NCBI RefSeq assembly: GCF_002878395.1
Contig: NW_025861174.1
Span: 669,606 to 733,605, forward strand
Origin: Capsicum annuum
Lineage: Eukaryota; Streptophyta; Magnoliopsida; Solanales; Solanaceae
DNA length: 64,000 nt
Direction: 5' to 3'
A program made the position numbers and the translations under genes. Positions 24,740-36,377 of the stretch are shown here, piece by piece. Under the pieces are notes generated by a model. The model did not search any database and was not told the origin of the DNA. It was given only the letters and a program-made list of their open reading frames with translations. Position 1 is the first letter of the stretch. The number at the start of each line of letters is the position of its first letter.

Positions 24740-25066
24740 GAAGGGGATGGAGGATGGATTTTAAATAGGCAGAGATGGGAAGGAAAGGATGGTTACGAGG
24801 GTTAAGGAGGAAAATGGGGATGAAGATTACAGTTTGAAAGATAAAGGAGGGGAAGATGAAGAGACGTAAGAGAAAAGGTGGCTGATGGAAGTGAAAGGGT
24901 GTCATAGGGGGAGTGTTGAGAAGGTAAGTGAATGCAGAGATGGTAGAGAAGGCCTAAATATCGGTGAGAGTAATGATGACTTCCTTTGAAAAATATTTTT
25001 TTGGCAAAAAATCTGACTAGAAAATTTTGAACAAATAATAGAAATATTTTTGTCCAAAAATTAAAC
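24740..25066. other. Non-coding spacer of copia E
   Basis: Purine-rich on the plus strand (GGAAAGGATGG, GGGGAAGATGAAGAG). It separates RNase H from the extra frame. I see no coding frame with family similarity. Confidence 0.5.
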
Positions 25067-25777
25067 TCATAAATCATTAATGCTGAGAATACCAAGTCTC
25101 TTTCTAAGGTAACAAAATTTGTCTTCCAACAAGGCTTCCAGTTGATTTTTGGAGTCAACAAAGGTTAATAAAACATCTCTATTTCCTAAATGATACCGAA
25201 TAAAATAATGCTTAATATCAATATGTTTGGCCCTAGAATAATGAACAATATATTTATCTAAACTAATAGCGCTAGTGTTATCACACATTATGGGAATAGA
25301 TTCAACAGACAAATTAAAATCAAGTAGTTAATGCATAATCCATAGGATTTGAGTACCGCAACTTCCAATGGCTATGTATTCTATTTCAGTTGTTGACAGG
25401 GAAAATGAGATTTTCTTTTTGTTGTGCCATAAAATTAAGGAATCACCTAGAATTTTACACATTCCACTAGTGTTTTTTCTATCATTTTTATCACCTGCAA
25501 AGTTAGCATTTGAATAACCAATTAAATCTAAATAGGAAGAATAGGGGTACCATAGTCTAATGTCATGAGTTCCTATTAGATATTGGATGATCCTCTTGGC
25601 AGAATTTAGATAGGACTCTTTAGGTGTTGGAATGGAACCTGACATACTTACATCACTGAAAATGATGTTTGGTCTATTGGCGGTCAAATAGAGTAGTGAT
25701 CCTATCATTCCCCTGTATATTTTCTCATCAACATTATTTCTAGACGAGCCCAAATCAAGGCTTGTGGATGGACTCAT
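25067..25777 (-). pseudogene. Copia E RNase H
   Basis: Two frames cover the copia RNase H region. 25328-25777 (149 residues) has 'YRGMIGSLLYLTANRPNIIFSV'-like text, 'AKRIIQYLIGTHDIRLWY', 'YSNANFAGDKNDRKNTSG' (the first catalytic Asp of 'DADWAG' is Asn) and 'SLSTTEIEYIAIGSC'. 25067-25312 has 'MCDNTSAISL', 'RAKHIDIKHYFIR' and a damaged form of the 'Q.AD..TK.L' block. A frame change separates them. It would degrade RNA in the RNA:DNA hybrid. Confidence 0.9.
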
Positions 25778-25803
25778 TAGAGTTTCATTTGCCTTTTCTT
25801 TTT

Positions 25804-26640
25804 CTATCCGAATTTTCTGATGAGTTTTTTCATGTACTTAGCTTGACTAATGAAAGTACCTTTGGGAGTTTGCTTGATTTTTAATCCCAAGAAGAATATG
25901 ATCTCACCCATAAGACTCATTTCAAATTCTTCTTTCATTAAATTAGCAAAATTCTCACACGGAGAAATATTAGAACTACCAAAAATAATATCATCAATGT
26001 AAATTTGTACAAATAAGAAGATTTGAATCAAGCATTTATATGAACAGACTTTTATTAATTTTACCTCTTTGAAAATTTTTATTTACTAAAAATGTACTCA
26101 ATATCTCATACTAAGCCTTTGGAGCTTGTTTGAGACCATAAAGTGCTTTTGACTATTTAAAAACATAGTTTGGATACGACAAATTTTGAAACCCTGGGGG
26201 TTGTTTTACAAAAACTTCCTCATGAAAAAAACCATTTAAGAAGGTTCTTTTGATGTCTATTTGATATTGCTTAAAATATTTGAAAGAAACAAAATACCAA
26301 TAAAATTTAAATTAAATTTAACCTTTACGTAGGGGCAAAGGTTTCATCATAACAATACCTTCTTGTTGGGAATGGCCTTGAGCTACAAGTCTGGCTTTAT
26401 TTTTGATAACCTTACCTTCTTCATTCAATTTGTTTCTGTATCCCCATCTAGTTCCAATTACTAAGCAGTTCTTGGATCTTTTAACCAAAGTCCAAATTTA
26501 TTTTTTTCAAACTGGTCCAATTCTTCCTGCATATCTTTGATCCATGATTCATATTTGAGGGCCTCCTTGGTCTTCTTAGGTTCAATTTGAGATACAAGGG
26601 AAACAAATATTTGTTCTCTTAAATGATGCTTTTATTTACC
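25804..26640 (-). pseudogene. Copia E reverse transcriptase
   Basis: The C-terminal half (25804-26031) is open: 'FVQIYIDDIIFGSSN' carries the copia Y-x-D-D box, followed by 'FEMSLMGEIIFFLGLKIKQ' and 'GTFISQAKYMKKLIRKFG'. The N-terminal half (26040-26640) is broken, showing 'KGVLL'-like, 'QTPQGFK' and 'FLNGFF' equivalents in several frames. It makes element cDNA in the intact family. Confidence 0.88.
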
Positions 26641-26837
26641 CCTTGTCATTTGGATTTCAGATGATGAATTCATTTGAATAGCTAGCATAATGTTTCTAGT
26701 CTCTTGGAATAATCAGTTTTATTATTTATATTATGGAAGTCAAATCCAAGGGGGGTGTAGTCGGCTTGTCTTGTGATAGCTCAGAGGTTGTGCTAGCATT
26801 TTCTCTGAATTGTAGATCACTCACCTTTTCTTCATCA

Positions 26838-27700
26838 TTACTCAAACTCATAGGGGGTGATTAGATTCATTAAATACAATATGCATGGATTCTTCAACAC
26901 ATAAATTTCTTTCATTATAAGCCTTGTAAGTACAACTACTGGGAGAATACCCAAGGAAAATACCTTCATCACTTTGTGGATCAAATTTTTCCAAGTTATT
27001 CTTACCATTGTTGTGGATAAATAATTTTCATCCAAAAGGATGGAAGTATCTAATGTTTGGCTTCTTTTCTCTCCAGAGTTTATAAGGCATCTTTTTTTTT
27101 AGAATAGGCCTAATCAGGCATTTATTGATGATGTGATATGTTGTGCTAACTACTTCAGCCCAAAAGTGATTTGGGAGATTATGTTCTAACAATATGGTCC
27201 TGGCAATTTCCTGGATAGACCAATTCTTTCAGTCCACTACACCATTGTGTTGAGGATATCGAGGTGATGAGAAGTTCTGAGAGTACCCATTTTGAGAACA
27301 GTACTCCTCAAATACCTTATTTTTAAATTTTCCTTCGTGATCATTGCGAACATAAGTGATAAGGTTTCTAGTTTTTCTTTGTACCTTTCTACAAAAGATC
27401 TCAAAGTTTTTGAAAGTCTTATGTTTATGAGCAAGAAATATTACCCAAGTAATACATGAGTAATCATCAACTATAATAAAAATTAATCTTTTTCTACCAA
27501 TACTTGCGGTCTTGATGGTGCCAAATAGATCTATGTGAATTATTTGAATAGGTTTGGTAGGAGAGATAATCTCTTTGACTTTGAATAATGTCCGGGTCTA
27601 TTTACCCAATTGGCAAGCTTCACTGATGTGATCCTTTTTAAACTTGAGTTTTGCCAGACCTTTTACCAATTTTAGTCTGGACAACTTCTCAAAAATATGC
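26838..27700 (-). pseudogene. Copia E integrase
   Basis: The N-terminal zinc-binding region (about 27630-27725) reads 'LWHKKLGHASMHIFE' with both histidines and 'SEACQLGK' with one of two cysteines. The core has 'IQIIHIDLFG' (first catalytic Asp), 'FIIVDDYS' and 'YVRNDHEGKF' (second Asp). In 'SPRYPQHNGVVD' the third catalytic residue, normally Glu, reads Asp and is followed by a stop. The C-terminal part (26838-27035) has 'SDEGIFLGYSPSSCTYKAYN'. It inserted the element when intact. Confidence 0.9.
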
Positions 27701-28125
27701 ATACTAGCATGCCCAAGCTTTTTGTGCCACAACTAGATATCATTGGTTTTCATAGTGAGGCAGGTTAAGGTAGCAAAGTCAGGATTATTTAATACATAAA
27801 CATTATCAATGCATTCACCAATGAGAGAAATGTCCTTTTTGTCATGTTTGATAGAGCAACTTTCATCTTTTAAGGAGACTCCGAATCAGGTGTCACACAA
27901 TTGACTAATGTTGAGCAAGTTATTCTTGAGGCCATCTACCAAATATACATCAATAAACTCACACGATAAGCTGAGTATTACTAAGACGACTCCGATGACT
28001 TTACCTCTAGCGTTATCACTGAATCTGATTGATCTCCCATATATATTCTTTAAAGCAGAAAAAATTTATTTCGTTCTAGTAATATGTCGTGAACATCCTC
28101 TATCAATGATCCACATTCCCTTCTT
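27701..28125 (-). pseudogene. Copia E protease
   Basis: The minus-strand phrase 'MWIIDRGCSRHIT' (about 28080-28120) is the copia retropepsin active-site block, normally D-S-G. Here it is D-R-G, so the catalytic triad is broken. 'GLKNNLLNISQLCD' follows (about 27895-27940). The domain leads directly into the integrase. Confidence 0.8.
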
Positions 28126-28781
28126 ATAACTCTTGTGGACATATTTCTATAAAGTAAGAGAATTAATTTTATTTAGGTACCCAAGTGGTCTTGGGTCCTT
28201 ACGGGTTAGATGTGCTTCCTTTGGGCTTTCAAACCCACACACTCTTAGGATTATGCTTGTAGCTACAGGATTTTTGCCCTTTCTATCCACAGATGAAATA
28301 GACAGGTCCTCGATAGGAGAAAAAAGGTCTTGGCTGATTTAAACAATTCTGATGTGGAACTTGGATTATTTTTAAAAGAGTTCAATCTTACGAAATTGTG
28401 GCTTGGTGATTTCTTAATACTGTTTAATTGGATTTTTACATCATCAAGCTCTTCATGAAGTAAGTCAATTTCAATTTGACATGCTTTGATTTTCTATCTG
28501 ATAGTTTCTTTGTTCTCTTCAAGTTTTTGTTTAAATCAAGCTTCTCAACTTTTCTTCTTTTAAGCAAGTTTGTTATATTCATCTATAATTTTTTGAAACT
28601 CGTCAGTTATCATATCTAAATTAAATATAAAAATATTATAATTATGACAGTCGTATGGTCTTACCTTGCTAGATTCACATGTTGCTATGAAGCACATATT
28701 GATGACTTTTATTTCTTTTTTTATTTCATTTTTATCACTCCAGGCTCTAAAATCTTGATTCTTTTTGGATGTTCTTTATAA

Positions 28782-29710
28782 TTACGGATAGTATGGTTTG
28801 AAGTGGCCAGGCCTTCTATAGTAATAACATCGATCATCATTTCTAGTAGAGTCATTATTTTTGGATCCTTGGGACCTTTGTTGTCTCTGTCTCATGATCT
28901 GCCTTACTCTACGATTAATGAGGGTCATTTCTTTTCTATTAGAATCTTTAAAAATGTCCTTTAATTCAATTGGTGCAGCGTTGAAGGCTACTGGTTTCTT
29001 CTTTTCCTCTTTGTGGTACCTGCTGATATAATTTTGATTTATACACAATGACGTTACCTCGTAGTTCTTCATATGTCATGTTGTGAAGATCTCCATTTTC
29101 TGGAATGACAACCTTGGTTTCCCAAATTTTTGAGACTTTGGACCAGCTTCTGGACTTGCAGTGTATATGGATAGATCATCCCCAATAAATTCAGTTCACA
29201 TATGATCTTACTGAATCTGGTAAACATTTTTTCAATGTTCTCATTCTCTATCATTTTGAATAGATCATATTCATTGACAAGGTAGAAAGTTTTAATTTTT
29301 TAACCTTGGTGGTTCCTTCATATATCACCTTCAATTTGTCCCACATCTCTTTTACAGTTTTGCAAGTTGATATCTTGTCGAATTCTTCTCCACTAACTAC
29401 ACTAAGAAGTAAACTTATGGCCCGTGAATTAGTTTAAATTACCTCTTGTTGTTCTTTGGTGACCTCAAAGCTTTCAAGGTCTTCTACATCAACACTACTC
29501 AATTCTTTGCCTTTGTCCTTTTGCTTGTCTTTAAGTCCTGGATCAATTTTGATCCCTTCTTAATAACAACCCAGGCTTGAAAGTCATTTGTTTGGATAAA
29601 GATTTTGAATCTGTTCTTCCTGTAAGAGTTTTGTTGTCTATTAAAGTACGGTGGTCTTATGGAGGAGTGACCATCTAAAGAAGAGCACCGAGAATTTGAT
29701 AGTTTGCCAT
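28782..29710 (-). pseudogene. Copia E gag (UBN2-type), broken
   Basis: The minus-strand start codon is at 29710 (MANYQILGAL), 44 bases from the primer site. Frame changes lead to 'SLDGHSSIRPPYFN' and 'RKNRFKIFIQTNDF' (about 29590-29680), then 'IENENIEKMFTRFSKIICELNLLG' (29069-29254), the UBN2 gag core. The C-terminal part (28782-29072) ends in a ruined zinc knuckle, 'CYYYRRPGHFKPYYP', where two of three cysteines are Tyr. It would form the particle and bind element RNA. Confidence 0.87.
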
Positions 29711-29753
29711 TTGATCTTTGCTCACATGCGGTTAAGTAATACTATTGGTGAGA

Positions 29754-29768
29754 CCTGCTCTGATACCA
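29754..29768 (-). other. Copia E primer binding site
   Basis: The minus strand reads TGGTATCAGAGCAGG two bases inside the 5' LTR, a perfect initiator tRNA-Met primer site. Confidence 0.92.
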
Positions 29769-29770
29769 AT

Positions 29771-30736
29771 TGAAATTCAAGAGGGGGTAAATTGAAAATT
29801 TCCTGTGAATCGACTATTAGCTTCTCATAGTCAACGCTCCTATAGATCAGTACACTTCATAAAACAAATTAGGTTTGAAATAATCAAGCAAGTAAATAAT
29901 TGAATTTCTAGTAAAGACATAGAGATTTATCCTGGTTTGGAACACTAATGTGGTGCCTACTTCCAGTCCCTTTGGTTTTAATAATTCCTATCATTAAATA
30001 TCGAGCTCGAGTACAATGATGGGAAACAAGTTTCGAAGACTTATTTTGTTCTTCAGATCTTACGACATAACTTTATTTTGTGTTACAAAGTTGACTTAAT
30101 CTTACTCTTTATACTACAATTATAAACTAAGAGTTACAAAGCTTTGTGAGACTAAGATTGAGACACTTTGAGATTTTTCTTGAAGTTGTGTAACCTTTGT
30201 CTATCTTTAGTCTTCTTCTTTTATAGGCTTTAGCTGCTACTCATCATAAAAAAACCTAAGATATTTCTTCTTAATCAAGGATTTGGGGATGATTCCTTGA
30301 TTGAGGGATTGTACCGTAGAGTATGTCCATATAAGATATGTTCACATATGGTGCATCCTTCACAGTCGTACATGTCCATATTAGATATGTCTATGTAAAG
30401 CGTGTGATCTTATTCTTTCTTTTGTAATAGTCTTGATTAATTTATTTGCCCAAAATCTGGGAAGTTGATGGTCTGTGATGAGTGCTACTTTAATCTTGGA
30501 GTGATGTTCTCTCCTTCTGCCTTTAATCCATTTACCAGAAGTCTGGGAAGTTGGTGATTTCATTAATTATCTTTTCCTTTCTTTATTTTCTAGATCTTTT
30601 GATTGATTCTTCAAAGATCTTTTTAGTATTTAGCATATCTCCTTGCCTTGTGTCCATCAGTGGAGATCCTTGAATATCCTACATGTTTCCAATCATTAGT
30701 TTGTCGTTATTAAAACATAATATTAGTATTCTAACA
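29771..30736 (-). repeat. Copia E 5' LTR (966 bp)
   Basis: Right-hand LTR. On the plus strand it runs TGAAATTCAAGAGGGGG...TATTCTAACA. It matches 22000-22968 with scattered changes and is followed by the target duplication CGTAG. Confidence 0.94.
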
Positions 30737-31398
30737 CGTAGATACAAGTCACCTATAGGTTGGTTCAAAGTTGGTGAAACATTTTTGGTTGGTCCGGATT
30801 CCATTCTTGACGCTATGGAGAAAGTTCACGTGATTCGTGAGAGGTCGAAAACTGTTCAGAGTTGGTAGCAATCATATGTAGATGTAGGGAGGAGAGAACT
30901 AAAGTTTGAACTTGGTGATTGGGTGCATTTGAAAGCATCACCCATGAATAGGGTAATGAGATTTGTAATAAAAGGATAACTTAGTCTCTGATATATTGGT
31001 CCTTATAAAATTATAAGGTGTATTGGATAAGTTGCTTATGATTTAGACCTTCCGTAAGAGTTACCCGCTGTCCATCTAGTTTTTCATGCGTTGATGTTGA
31101 AGAAGTACATTAGAGATCCATCTTTAGTAGTGCCTCTAGAGAGTATTGTGGTAATGGATAGCTTGTCCTATGAAGAGATTCAAGTTGAAGTCCTTGATGG
31201 ACAAGTTTGAAGGTAAGGAATAAAGAAGTAGATCTAGTGAAAGTTCTTTGGAGAAATCAAACAATTGATAGAGAGACTTGGGAAGCTGCGGTAGACATGA
31301 TGAGTCGATATCCTCACCTATTCACTTCTAACACAGAGTTAGTTCGAGGTAAGAAATTCTTCCAAGTTAGTTCTATTCACAAGTATCCTTACTTTTAA
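30737..31398 (+). pseudogene. Gypsy D integrase, 3' part
   Basis: The frame interrupted at 21994 resumes after the copia insertion. It reads 'RYKSPIGWFKVGETFLVGPD' (about 30740-30800), 'LKFELGDWVHLKASPMNRVMRF', 'YIGPYKIIRCIG', 'AVHLVFHALMLKKYIRDPSLVVPLES' and 'KVLWRNQTIDRETWEAAVDMMSRYPHLF' (31243-31323). This is the integrase C-terminal domain with the chromodomain-like tail of this gypsy lineage. Stops occur near 30867, 30979 and 31208. Confidence 0.9.
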
Positions 31399-31493
31399 CT
31401 TATGAAATTCTTATCTAAAGAGTTATTTCAGTATCAAGTTAATGCTTGAGAACAAATATTTCTTTCATAGAGTAAAACAAGATTCATATCTTA

Positions 31494-33452
31494 GATTAGA
31501 CCCCAAAATATTGGTGAATTTAATTTTATACTTTCTTTATGTTTAATGGTGATTTTCGTGTTTAATTATGACAAGGACTAATAATCGGACCATTAGAAAG
31601 TATTTTTCAAATTTTGGAATGCGTTTTGGGATATTTGGAACCCCAAATCAGTAAGGGTCTTTATTAAGTACATGCCACAGAGGGGAGTCACACTTTACAC
31701 GGAAACCAGTAAAGGTCCGCGACAAGGGTGTGCCACTCCCTTGGAGTGGCGCGATAAGGGCATGCCACACCCAAGGGCGCCGAAATGCTGATTTTATTTT
31801 TTTAGATTTCTTCAAGGGATTTTTAGTCTTTTACTTATTAAACGACTTCCCAACCATATTAAACACAAAACCCACCCTCATAACTCAGAATTTAAAATCT
31901 CTTTTCTCCCAAAACCCTTTGGAACACAAAAAGAGGAGTTTTTCACAAAATTCAAGTTTGCAAGGTTCCAATTTGAGTTTTCCTAAGAAATCTAAGTCCA
32001 AGTATGTGGGATTTGAACAAGGATAACCTTTCATCCTTGTTCAAGCTTTGATATTACTATTGAATTTATGAGATTTCAGTTAGGGTTCATACCTATTTTA
32101 CATACTTTTGATATTATGACCTTATCATGTGATTTAAAGTTTAGTTTACATAAGAATTTACCTTCACTTATGTTTTTACTTACATTATTTATATTATGTG
32201 ATGAATTACATTATTTTACATGAGGTTTCATGACTTGATAAAAGATTTCAATTTTAGCATTGAGTATTCAGTTTACTAAAAGTTCAAGTTTACTAGTTTG
32301 AGTTTTAAAAAGCATTGCAGTAAAATAATAGTTTTAGTTTTATAGGAGATTTTAGACAAACTATGAAGTTCACATAAGAATCCGAGAATTTGAGAAAAAA
32401 ACTGTGGTATATTATGTTTTTAGACTTATCAGATTATATGTGTATTTTAAGGTAAACTTCATAGATACAATATGAGCAATAGAATAATTTTGAGAGTATA
32501 TCTAGCACCGAGAGAGGAATGTGAGTTTAGCAGATCCTATTTTACAAAAATTATGTGCCACTATAGGTTATCAGTTTTATCATTCAAATTGTCAAATCGG
32601 ACATGTTAGGATGATTACCATAGTTTTTTATTTATACCCTAGCAAAAAATATTAGGCTATAGTGATAAAGGTATGAGTCATCGTGCCATTTTGATAATGG
32701 CTTGATTCAATGGACTCCTTGTTTCTTGCATGGTTTATGTCAATACGAGAATCTCTCATAGAAGTAAAGATTTTAGAAATTAAGTGTAATAACTAACCAA
32801 CTTTATTAGGATGTTGTTTTAGATTTATATTTATTTTATTTCAAATTTTAGTTTTATTCATGATCAAGTTGAGTCTTTTTACACTTAGCATGTATTATTT
32901 GAAATTATGTACAACTTAAACATATTGAATTCACCCCGACATACTCAGTAAATTTCAGAAGTACTGACTACATATTTCTCTATGTGGTTGTATTGTTTCA
33001 TAATGTAGGCTTTAGTGTTAGTTCAGCAGCACGATTGACCATGGGCACCACTTTCTACATTCAGATAGTTGGTGTTTCCTTATAGTTCGCCGGCCAAGTT
33101 TATGATGGTTCTAGATGTTTATTGCAGTTCTTTCAGTTATTCAATTTTCAATTTCGTTAGCTGGGGTCTGTCCTAGTGACTCTTAAATTTAATTAGAGGC
33201 TTGTCAATACTAATCAGACTGTGTGTTTCTTTTAGTTTTTTTTGTATATATATTTGAGAGTTATTGAGTTACAGTGTTTTGGTTGAGATTATTAATCTAT
33301 TTGAACACAGTTGTAAGTTTCTTCAATTTCCACTCACATTCTAAGTTTACATTTATAAAAGTTTAGTGTTGAGTAGATATCATGATTTAGCTTGGAGCTA
33401 TTCGTACCTTAAGCACTATGTGACGTCTAGGAGATATCTTCGGGTCATTACA
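31494..33452 (+). repeat. Gypsy D 3' LTR (about 1.96 kb)
   Basis: Direct repeat of 15800-17803. It starts GATTAGACCCC and ends GGTCATTACA. The dyad cluster lies at about 31715-31785, with GTGTGCCACTCCC and GCGATAAGGGCATGCCACACCC. It has many small differences from the 5' copy. Confidence 0.9.
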
Positions 33453-33457
33453 AAATG

Positions 33458-33970
33458 TTACAAGTCTGTACCATAGATTTTTCAATCTCTATAGGACGAT
33501 ATCATAAACTATACTAAAATTTGACTGAGTATGAGCTGAAATTACTATACTCATTTGTCTCGTCAGATAGAATAGAAAAAGTCTCGATGTCTAAATATTT
33601 TGTTTTATAATAATAATAATTTGTATATTTTTGATATTTTAATAAAATATATATAAGTGTTATTTGTGCAATTTTATACTTCGTTATGATATATGTCATT
33701 TATAGATATTGTGTACTATATCGAATACTAATAAAATAAAATATATATCATATACCATACCAAGTACCATAATACAAAAAATATGATATTAAACATTGAA
33801 TTCGATATGATTATTTAGTATATATCATACCATGCCCATACCTATTTATGTTTAGATTTTGAAGAAAAACCACACGCTTAGAAATTGTCTACTGTGTAAA
33901 TTGAATTTTTTTATAGATGAACTTTTTGACTTTGTAGTTAACGCAAAAGTTTATTTAATTTATAAAGTAT
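33458..33970. other. AT-rich spacer, no gene seen
   Basis: Dominated by A/T runs, including ATATATAAG, TAATAATAATAA and repeated ATATATCATA/CATACCAA phrases at 33730-33840. I recognise no known repeat family or coding frame. Confidence 0.5.
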
Positions 33971-34564
33971 TACTCCCTCCATCTTAAAATAGTTGATATG
34001 TTTAGGTTTTGCACAACTCTCAAGGATAAATTAATTAGGACTGTGATTTGACTAATATATTCCTTATGGGTAAAAATTATTTACACCCCTCAATTTTGAT
34101 CTAAAAATATCCCTCCCCCTTCAACTTTAAAAAATAATCATTTTCCCCCCTTTATAATATGCAATGCCTATTTATCCTTGTTATTTTCAATCCTCCACTT
34201 ATAATATTTTTATATCATATATGATATTTCATTCTTTAACCTATGTATTTATTGATTTTCTATTTAAGTTCATTAACACTATAAGTAGAATAATAGTTTT
34301 CTAAGTTTGTTACAAAATCTAATGTTATTTTAATATACATACATTGAATATGTATATGCATTATGTGCATACATATTTAAGTTTCATTTACCTTTTAGTG
34401 CTTCTTTATATATATAAATGACCAAATTGATTGTCATGAATTTTTGTGCTAAATGATAATTTAAAATTTATTTACAATATTAATTGATAATCTTTTAAGT
34501 ATATGAAAATCTCTTTTCTGAATACCCTTATCATTTAGAGTAGCCATACGTAACTTGGGTTTAT

Positions 34565-36377
34565 CGAGATAAACTCGTGGGAAAGGAAAAAAGAGCAATT
34601 GACACTTTAGTAGCTACCATTTCATTGGTTCTAATATTCAGAAGCTTCCACAGAATGAAATATTTTCAACCACCCTTCTCTATTTCATATAGTATTTATA
34701 GTTCTACCTTTTTCTTAGCAACTGGCTTTTATGATTTTCATATTATTATTTGTACTATTTTCTTAGTCGTATATGGTATTCACCAATATCTTGATTATCT
34801 AACCAAGGAGCATCACGTTGGCTTTGAGGTAGTTGCATGATACTGATATTTTATAGATATGAGTTTGATTATTCCTATTTGTCTCTATCTATGGATGCGG
34901 AGGTATACAACAACAACAACAACAATAACAAACCCAGTGTATTTCCACAAAGTGGGGTCTGGGGAGGGTAAAATGTACGCAGTCCATACTGCTACCTCCG
35001 AAGAAGTAGAGAGATTGTTTTTGATAAACCCCTTGCTCAATATAAAGAATAGTAAACAAGGTCGTAGTAAAACATGAAGCAGGATGGATGGCATAACAGA
35101 AATAAGGAACAAGAAATAATAGAATAGAAATCAGAGAAATACAAAATAAGAGAAATTAGAGCAATACGAAATAAGAAATACGAAATAGGACACCCATCTA
35201 GTAGTAACATACACACACAGCCCAAGGACAATGTCATAGGATTACTAAACCATCTACACAAGTTTTCTCCTAGCTACTTGCTACAAGCCATACACTCACA
35301 CCAGCCTTCTACCCTTATCTGCGACCTCCATACCTTACTATCTAGGGTAATATCCTCAGTAAGCTATAGTTGTTCCATGTCATGTCTAATCACCTCCCTC
35401 CAGTATTTTTTTTGCCTACCTCTACCCCTCCTGAAGCTATCCAAATCTAGCCTCTCACACCTACGAACTGAGGCATCCATTCTCCTCCTCATTACATGCC
35501 CAAACCATCTCATCCTTTCTTCCCGTATCTTCTACTCCACCAGAGCGACTCCCACCTTCTTTCGAATAATCTAATTACTAACTCTATCCCCTCTAGTAAG
35601 CCCACACATCTAATTCAACATCCTCATTTTTGTCACCTTCAATTTTTTATTATAGGAGTTCTTGATTAGCCAACACTCCACACCATACAACATGGTTGGA
35701 CGGACTGCCACTCTGTAGAATTTACCTTTAATCTTAAGAGGAACCTTCTTATCACTTATAACTGCTGAGGCAAGCCTCCATTTCATCCAACCTGCTCTAA
35801 TACATTTTGAGACATCCTCATCAATCTCATCATTCCTCTAAATCATAAACCCAAAATACTTAAAACTATCCCTCTTACAAACATCTTAGGAATCCAACCT
35901 CACCACCACTTCGTCCTCCTACCTCAAGTCACTAAACTTGCATTACATATACTCCATCTTGGACCTACTCAACCTTAACCTCTTAGATTCAAGGGTTTGC
36001 CTCCAAAACTATAATTTCTTATTCAGTCCCCTCCTTCCTCACCCCCACCCCCGCGTCTCATCAATCCACACTATATTATCTACAAATAATATACACCAAG
36101 GCATATTACCTTGAATAATCTGTATCAATATGTCCATCACCAATGCAAACAGGAAAGGACTAAGAGTCGATACGTGATGCAACCTTATCTCGATCGAAAA
36201 ATTCTTTGAGTCTTCTTCCTCCATCCTTACCCGAGTCTTCCCTCCATTGTACATGCCTTAATATCTCTGATATATGCCATTGGGACCCCTCTAACCTCCA
36301 AACATATCCTAAGATAGATGTGGAGGTATATGAAAGAGGAAATAAGTAGATTGAGGAACGAAAGCTCGAAGGCATAG
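34565..36377 (+). pseudogene. cox3: Mitochondrial cox3 fragment in the nuclear genome (split by a LINE)
   Basis: The frame 34577-34840 reads '[18 protein letters not shown]', '[17 protein letters not shown]' and '[11 protein letters not shown]', the C-terminal third of cytochrome c oxidase subunit III, the membrane subunit encoded in plant mitochondria. A premature TGA at 34838 and a frameshift interrupt the end. The last codons and the native-looking stop (GGAGGTATATGA, 36322-36333) follow the LINE, and about 45 bp of apparent 3' flank continue to about 36377. Start and conserved region before residue about 180 are missing. It is nuclear-copied mitochondrial DNA, not a working gene. Confidence 0.88.
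34908..36316 (-). mobile_element. RTE-type LINE, 5' truncated
   Basis: A minus-strand LINE inserted in the cox3 fragment. The 3' end lies at the left, with the (GTT)n tail at 34908-34922 (CAACAACAAC on the plus strand) and the typical 3' untranslated segment at 34930-35030. The minus strand encodes, in broken frames, '[23 protein letters not shown]' and '[22 protein letters not shown]' (about 35360-35530) and, upstream, a reverse transcriptase piece 'MPWCILFVDNIVWIDETRG' in which the usual Y/F-A-D-D box is FVDN (36039-36110). The target duplication is GATGCGGAGGTATA (34894-34907) against GATGTGGAGGTATA (36317-36330). The 5' half of the element is absent. Confidence 0.92.

Larger units (their letters stand above)
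22000..30736 (-). mobile_element. Ty1/copia retrotransposon E, Sirevirus/Tork-like, nested in D
   Basis: A structurally complete copia element of 8737 bp on the minus strand. It has LTRs at 22000-22968 and 29771-30736, a tRNA-Met primer site (29754-29768), gag, protease, integrase, RT and RNase H in copia order, an extra frame downstream of pol (23538-24721) and polypurine tracts. The target duplication is CATAG (21995-21999) against CGTAG (30737-30741), differing by one CpG-to-CpA change. It sits in the integrase of gypsy D and so is younger than D. Stops and frameshifts occur in every gene. Confidence 0.94.
15800..33452 (+). mobile_element. Ty3/gypsy retrotransposon D, split by copia E
   Basis: A full-length but dead gypsy element. 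It has a 5' LTR (15800-17803), decayed primer site, gag, protease, reverse transcriptase, RNase H, integrase and 3' LTR (31494-33452). The flanks read AAATA (15795-15799) and AAATG (33453-33457), consistent with a 5-bp target duplication that has one change. Without the nested copia element (22000-30736 plus 5 bp) it would be about 8.9 kb. Domain order PR-RT-RH-INT and the integrase C-terminal extension fit the chromovirus (Tekay/Del-like) lineage. Numerous stops and frameshifts are present in all domains. Confidence 0.9.

Noticed and set aside
34577..34840. cox3 open frame as a working gene
   Set aside because: It is an N-terminally truncated fragment with a premature stop and frameshift, a LINE in its 3' end, and nuclear transposon flanks.
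35037..35574. Open frames on both strands inside the LINE (74-98 residues)
   Set aside because: They are antisense or out-of-frame shadows of the minus-strand LINE coding region and its 3' untranslated end.
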